Below, piece after piece: positions 56,781-64,000 of a DNA stretch of 64,000 nucleotides. Below the pieces are notes generated by a model. It was not told the origin of the DNA, did no database searches, and was given only the letters and a program-made list of their open reading frames with translations. How positions within the stretch are numbered: position 1 is the first letter of the stretch; each line of letters starts with the position of its first letter. Both the position numbers and the translations under genes were made by a program. Source of the DNA: Diphasiastrum complanatum (Eukaryota > Streptophyta > Lycopodiopsida > Lycopodiales > Lycopodiaceae). The stretch lies in NCBI GenBank assembly GCA_029204225.1, contig CM055112.1, forward strand, positions 21,642,578 to 21,706,577, given 5' to 3'.

Positions 56781-58003
56781 AATCAAAGTCACATTAGCGT
56801 AATCTTTAATCCTACAAGTAGAGTGAGAGCCCTGAACATTGTCAAAGAATTCTCATACATTTGTGAGCAAGAGCATATGTAGCGCAGGCATCCCAAAGGG
56901 AGCCGGGAACCACGACTTGGCTTCCCAGCCTTCAACACTTGCCATCCAAACCCACTTGACATACAAGCAGCCAACTCACCAACAACGATCAGACTTAACC
57001 AACTTGAAGTTCCGAAAACCAACATTGAGATCCAACCTGGCGCCATGCCAGATCGGGGGTCCCGATGTGGGTGACTTCCCTCCAAGCAAGTCGCCCGACA
57101 TACATCAAACTTGACCAACTCGAAGCTTCGTTACAAACGAGCAACATCCATTCCAAGCAAGCAGTCTGACTTACATCAGACTTAACCAACTGAAAGCTTC
57201 GTCACGAGCACTGGAAGCCAACCTGGCACCACGCCAGACCGGACAGCCATAAACAGGTAACTTCCACCCAAGCAAGCCATCCAACTCAACCGACAGGTTA
57301 GAGCCCGTCCCCCAAGAGCTTAACCCATTCACGTTCATGCAAGGAACACTCAGAACCACAAGCCGCGACAGATATGGAAACAACCAATTCCTGGGCCAAA
57401 TGGTCCCGACAGCATACCGCTGGCGCCACTGACCGAATGGTCCCGACGGCATACCGCTGGCGTCCCGAGATACGACCCTCAGCTATGTGCCAACTTCAAA
57501 ATTTGGAAGCGGCCTTACAACTGGCGCTTTTACCGAACACTGAAACCCAAAAGGTAATCAGAGTCAGTTTGAGGAAAATCCCACTTTATTGATATATCTG
57601 AGAAGGTAACATTTCAAGTGTGTGACTGACCCTAGTCTCCGGGGCGCTAGCATGCCAAGGCGAGAGCCATGACAACATTCCAGCAAGGGAAGCTGAGACT
57701 TGGTTGGAGCTCGCCCTGAGTCGCAACCCACACTCCCCTATAGTATTCGTGTGATTCGGCACACCCCCCTCCCCTCATACCAAGCACTCTACCCAAGCTG
57801 GTAAAGCACGTTTTGTTCTCTCTCTAGGATTTTCTCTTTCTAGAAAGTCATTTTCTCTTTCTAGAAAGTCATTTTCTCTCTCTAGGTTTTATTGATCCCC
57901 AAGCTTTCTTTAATCATGCCTAGATCGTGTGAGGTGATTGCACATCGATCTGAGCTCTCTGGACTTCGCTAGAACCGATCAAAGACTTTCAGCCATAGGA
58001 ACT
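56781..58003 (+). mobile_element. Possible gypsy-type LTR remnant
   Basis: CAAGCAAG-, CAACCTGGC- and TCGAAGCTTCGT-type words recur with a loose period of roughly 100-200 bp between 56950 and 57270. Further right, three TTCTCTTTCTAGAAAGTCAT-like units (57830-57885) precede the TGGCGCC site. The layout fits a decayed LTR ending at about 58003, but no second LTR or coding domain supports it. Confidence 0.35.
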
Positions 58004-58110
58004 TGGCGCCGGCTGGATCCTGGTCACAGTGGCGCCGGGAGCAGCAGGGACGCTGCTGGCGCCGGGGACAACAGGGACGCTGCTGGCGCCGGGAACAATG
58101 CTGGCGCCAG
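58004..58110 (+). repeat. Tandem TGGCGCC-containing repeat after a primer-site-like start
   Basis: AACTTGGCGCCGGCTGG resembles the ACTTGGCGCCGTCTG junction of many plant gypsy elements. TGGCGCC then recurs at 58030, 58057, 58084 and 58102: two full 27-bp units (with CGGGAACAACAGGGACGCTGC-like filler) and a shortened one. GGCGCC is itself a palindrome. Confidence 0.6.
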
Positions 58111-58490
58111 TGGTGTCGGAAGTAAAGCTTATGAAGATAGCTTTACATCAGCATACAAGCCCCAAAGATTGTGGTGGCAATTTTGGAGGGGAGAAATTCT
58201 CTAATGCCATGAGAGATGAGATGAAAGAATACTGATCATTAGATGCAAAAAAAAAAATAGTATTGCCAATGTCATTGATGCAGTTAAAAAGGACCACCTT
58301 TTTGGCAAGTACAAGGTGGTCATAGACAAATGGAGGATAATTAATGAAATGAATTGTGGAGAACCAAATGGAAGCTTGAAGAGGGGATCTAGTAAGGGTC
58401 CTCCAAGTAAGACAGAAGATGAACTCACAAAGAAGAGAGCACAACCGCTTGAAAAAAAGGGAGCTGCAAAAAATATACTTGCACCATAAT
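58111..58490 (+). pseudogene. Decayed ORF of unknown family
   Basis: After the repeat a frame reads DCGGNFGGEKFSNAMRDEMK to a TGA at 58233-58235, then past an A11 run a shifted frame reads IANVIDAVKKDHLFGKYKVV, VIDKWRIINEMN and KTEDELTKKRAQPLEKKG to TAA near 58488. The composition is protein-like, with one stop and one homopolymer frameshift. I do not recognise the family; gag of the putative gypsy element or a captured gene are both possible. Confidence 0.4.
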
Positions 58491-60493
<2,003 letters not shown>

Positions 60494-60893
60494 TTGTTGG
60501 ATATAGTGAGGTGAGTAAAGCCTACAATGTTTACATTCCAACTACTAACAAAGTGATTGTTGGTAGAGATGTCATTTTTTATGAGGGGAACATTCCAAAA
60601 GTATCTTCAAGTATTATTGATGGTGATGTGGATGGATCTAACATTCTTGATGTTGATGTAAATGATCCTACTTTAGATGGTGATGATAAAGGACCTGATT
60701 GGATTTCTCCAGATTCACTGTAAAGTCAAAAGCCAAGGAGAACATCAACGAAAAGACAAATGCCTTCAAGGCTCACTTATGATGAGAAAGGTTAGCAAGT
60801 AGTTGCTAGAGATTACTTTGCTTTCCTAGCCTCTTTTGATGAACCTACATGTGTAGATGAAGCAAGGAACAAAGAGGGGTGGATCCAAACTTT
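60494..60893 (+). pseudogene. Copia element D family fragment (integrase-RT linker)
   Basis: SKAYNVYIPTTNKVIVGRD, VIFYEGNIPKVSSS and DEPTCVDEARNKEGWIQ match the linker of element D at 27969-28325. It has an extra stop near 60721 and at GEKG-stop as in the left-arm copy. No other part of the element is present. Confidence 0.82.
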
Positions 60894-61530
60894 TAAACAA
60901 GGATGCATATATACTATTTGACAATAATGTTATCAAATGAGTTAATTCTAAAGAAATGAAAGCACTCGGAGGATTAGTATGGCATCCTCACAGGAAAATA
61001 CATCTACGATCATCTAGGTATGACTTCACGCAACAAAACTCAAGTTGTGCATAAACGAATTACGTTTCTATTCATATTAAGGGGAGGATGCTATTGTTCT
61101 GAAAGCATAATCATTTCTCTACAACTAGTAAAGACTTTGTATGCTTATCATCTACCGGTCCACAACCAGTTTAATACTCCGATAATGAAGATTAATAAGT
61201 TGTCCATTGACAAGATTTTCATTAAATGATCTTAGACATCATGGATATGTGTAAGATACATGGTTCTTACTAAAGGATTAGAATGGCCTGGATCTGCCCT
61301 GATACCTTTTTAAAACCACGAAGACCTCATCAATAATATATAACCTATCCATAATAATGTCCTAAGTACCATAGGTTGAAAGTGTAATTATGATAAACGA
61401 AACTTTACTTGGAAATCATGGATATGCTCAGGAGTATGGACAACAGTGCGTGACTGGTTTCTCAAAAGAGCAGTCACATGGGTTAGAATGGCATGGATTT
61501 TTTCTAACACCAGCACACGTGTCATATCTG
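60894..61530. other. Gene-free DNA
   Basis: No supported feature; short frames only. Confidence 0.45.
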
Positions 61531-61534
61531 ATAC

Positions 61535-62784
61535 CTAGTTGAAATATTTATGGTTAAAAGCTATTCTTACTTTTGCTCAAAACAACATAAACTGATATGG
61601 ACCAATGCCCATAAACCATTAGAGGAGTTCCAAAATTAAAAAAAGACCTTTTGTAAAGATACTTTTATTTTTTTTCTCTAGTTTCGACCTCCAGCTGGCT
61701 TAATGAAAATGCTCAAATTTGAAATCTACGTAACATAGCTCAAATAAATTAAAAAATAAAATATATTACACCAAACTTTGAAAGTTGCAATGAAATTTGT
61801 TAACTAGACTAATTATAGTTATAGAAATATAGTATGCACAGTTGCTAAAAATATAGTATGCACAGTAACTGTGACTACTATGGCATTCGCATGAGATTAA
61901 GTGTGATACGAAAAATTGAAGTTAGTATCATATCATAGAGATTTTTGGCGCCGAAGCTTTGAAATAGCAATGGCAAGGAGACCAAGATCTACAATCGAGT
62001 CTATGATTCTTTACAATGAGAAAGATGACACTGATAACTGGAAGCCAACAAAATATACGAAGAATTCATGGGTGTTGTAGCATCAATCATCAAAGGGCAA
62101 TTTTCGACAGAAGAAAAGGGAAAAGATGACATACAAATCTTATTGGAAAGCAAAGATTTTGGAGTTTAAGACAACTCCCAGAGGTCACTATATGTCAGAA
62201 GTTTTAGTACAACATGTGTATATGCATTTAGAAATAAAAGTACAAGACATCAATCCTCATGATCATCGAAAATGTAACTGTAAGTATATCAAAATGTATG
62301 CACTATATTGTAATCATAGGTGTTTTTGATTGATGCTCTCTAGATTACGATTTAAATATTTCAACGTTTTTCTTCTTTCAGATTTATATCCATCAAACAT
62401 AAGTGAATGGGAGCAGCACAATCACTTGCAGGAATATTGGATGTGATTTCCTTTGATGTTGGAAAACTGCAATACAGAGAAAGAAGTTCAAAGGAACTTG
62501 CAAATAGTGGTATATAATTTTATGAAGCTTCATATATACCACAAACGGATGGAGGTTTTGGCAAGCTTGAAATAATTCCATTGCCAAGTTTTCAGAGTGA
62601 TAAGTGGCCTATTTCTGACAGTATTGTTTCTGAATCATTCAGATGCAAGCTACTCTTGGATGTTAGAAATGCCATGAAGAAAAGTACGAAATTTGTTTGC
62701 AAGGATTTATCATATGAGACTTTGTCAGATCTCATGGATCAATGCTGGGATAGTAAAACAAATAAACCAGCACATGTGATCTGA
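61535..62784 (+). pseudogene. Decayed intron-containing gene of unknown family, copy 1
   Basis: Promoter-side flank 61535-61969, then ATG at 61970 (MARRPRSTIESMILYNEK). TAG at 62078-62080 breaks the frame; the second copy has TTG there. The frame continues with YWKAKILEFKTTPRG and INPHDHRKCN up to a donor AACT|GTAAGTAT (about 62281). A pyrimidine-rich acceptor TTTCTTCTTTCAG (62380) keeps the frame into LYPSNISEW. After one shift the words DVISFDVGKLQYRERSS, IPQTDGGFGKLEIIPLPS and KFVCKDLSYETLSDLMDQ follow, ending near 62784. The protein family is not one I recognise. Confidence 0.45.
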
Positions 62785-63750
62785 TAGCCAGTTAGAATAT
62801 TTATGGTTAAAAACTAATATTGACCAATGCCCATAAACCATTAGAGCAGTTCCAAAATAAAAACCTTTTGTAAAGATAATTTTTTTTTTCTAGTTTCGAC
62901 CTCCAGTTGGCCCAATGAAAAATGCTCAAATTTGAAATCCACGTAACGTGGCTCAAATAAACTAAAAAATAAAAATATAGTACAACAAACTTTGAAACTG
63001 CATCGGGCAGCATGGACGTATCCCATTGGTTCCCTCTTTCTACTCGACACATGCTACACGTGCTAATCTGCCCGATGTCAATACCTCAAGTTAAATTTAT
63101 TTAACTATGTTGTTTGTTAGCTAGGCTAGTTACAATTATAGAAATATACTATGCACAGTTGCTAGAAATACAGTATGCACAGTAACTGTGACTACTATGG
63201 CATTCTCATGAGATTAAATGTGATACAAAAAATTGAATTTAGTATCATATCAGAGAGATTTTTGGTGCCTAGGCTTTGAAAATAGCAATGGCAAGGAGAC
63301 CAAGATCTACAATTGAGTTTATGATTTTTTACAATGAGAAAGATGACACTGATAACTGGAAGCCAACAAAATATACGAAGAATTCATGGGTGTTGTTGCA
63401 TCCATCATCAAAGGGCAATTTTTGACATAAGAAAAGGATAAAGATAACATACAAATCTTATTGGAAAGTTGGCATTTAAGACAACTCTCAGAGGTCACTC
63501 TATATAAGAAGTTTTAGTACAACATGTTTATATGCATTCAGAAATAAAAGTACAAGATATCAATCCTCATGATCATAAAAAATGTAACTGTAAGTATATC
63601 AAAACGTATGCACTCTACTATCTCATGGATCAAGGCTGGGATAGTAAAACAAATAATGATATAGAATGTAGGATAAAAAGGTCGACAATGATCTTTAGTT
63701 TTCATATCGGAAAACAAATGCTCAGTCTCACATTTAGCAACCAAATTTGA
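62785..63750 (+). pseudogene. Decayed intron-containing gene of unknown family, copy 2
   Basis: Direct repeat of copy 1: the flank words CCAATGCCCATAAACCATTA, GTTTCGACCTCCAG and CAGTAACTGTGACTACTATG recur, and the ATG is at 63288. Here TGA at 63423-63425 breaks the frame where copy 1 has CGA. The middle exon is missing: sequence jumps from KTYALYY directly to LMDQGWDSKTNN, then CRIKRSTMIFSFHIGKQ. The repeat period is about 1.3 kb. Confidence 0.45.
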
Positions 63751-64000
63751 CTAAGATCTTGTTGATCCATCAAGTATGTTTTGGATTTGACTTTTTCATC
63801 AAAGGTGCCTCGAAGCATAGTTAGAGAATAACATGGCATAGCTTAGATAGGAAATGTAAAACATGTGAAAGTCAAATTGCAAAAATAAATAAAAGTATTT
63901 TAACTTAGACTCTTAAGTTTAGAAATGAGCCAATATTTTTATGCCATCTGATTGGACCCAACTAGTTCTCCAACTTCATTTGTGTAATACAAGAGCTGTG
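63751..64000. other. Right end of the window
   Basis: AT-rich, no feature supported. Confidence 0.5.

Overview
The window looks like nuclear DNA of a land plant, probably a non-flowering vascular plant such as a fern. That last step is inference from intronless germin-like genes and from the mix of retroelements; no single sequence proves the taxon. Cellular genes are sparse. There is a pair of near-identical germin-like protein (GLP) genes at the left end and one eight-exon gene of the XRI1 (X-ray induced 1) family at 52.8-54.7 kb. Almost everything else is layered retrotransposon debris, tandem repeats and large duplications. No tRNA gene, CRISPR array or prokaryotic feature was seen.

Layout. 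1-6.6 kb: a large imperfect inverted duplication carrying two divergent GLP genes (709-1374 minus, 5404-6069 plus), with a reverse-transcriptase-type remnant in the middle. 7.5-8.2 kb: a cluster of CCGAC motifs, then a decayed fragment of nuclear 18S rRNA. 8.3-11.3 kb: a broken Ty1/copia element (A) whose gag runs into an inverted integrase fragment. 11.27-22.24 kb: copia element B in the form LTR-internal-LTR-internal-LTR, a 5118-bp tandem duplication. 23.54-38.99 kb: a giant inverted repeat of two ~6.47-kb arms around a 2.49-kb spacer. Each arm holds a gag-only copia derivative (C), a decayed copia pol (D), an open DUF7869-type ORF and a Ty3/gypsy-like LTR. 39-45 kb: two copies of a ~2-kb segment with 31-bp and 52-bp tandem arrays. 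45-50.4 kb: a mosaic of minus-strand copia LTR and pol pieces. 51.2-54.7 kb: a possible small two-exon gene and the XRI1-like gene. 56.8-58.5 kb: gypsy-like leader debris with a GC-rich repeat. 59.9 kb: a long (TC)n tract. 61.5-63.7 kb: two tandem copies of an unrecognised, decayed intron-containing gene.

How it fits together. The GLPs are predicted secreted apoplastic cupins, and the pair differs mainly in its control signals: one copy has a clean TATAAA and AATAAA, the other has lost both. The XRI1-like protein is expected to act in the nucleus in DNA-break repair and meiosis. The remaining DNA records a sequence of events: copia insertions, insertion of element C into a poly-C tract, segmental duplication of the flank, then inverted duplication into the 15.4-kb palindrome. 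The most unusual structures are that palindrome with its two identical DUF7869 ORFs, the three-LTR element B, and the rRNA pseudogene.
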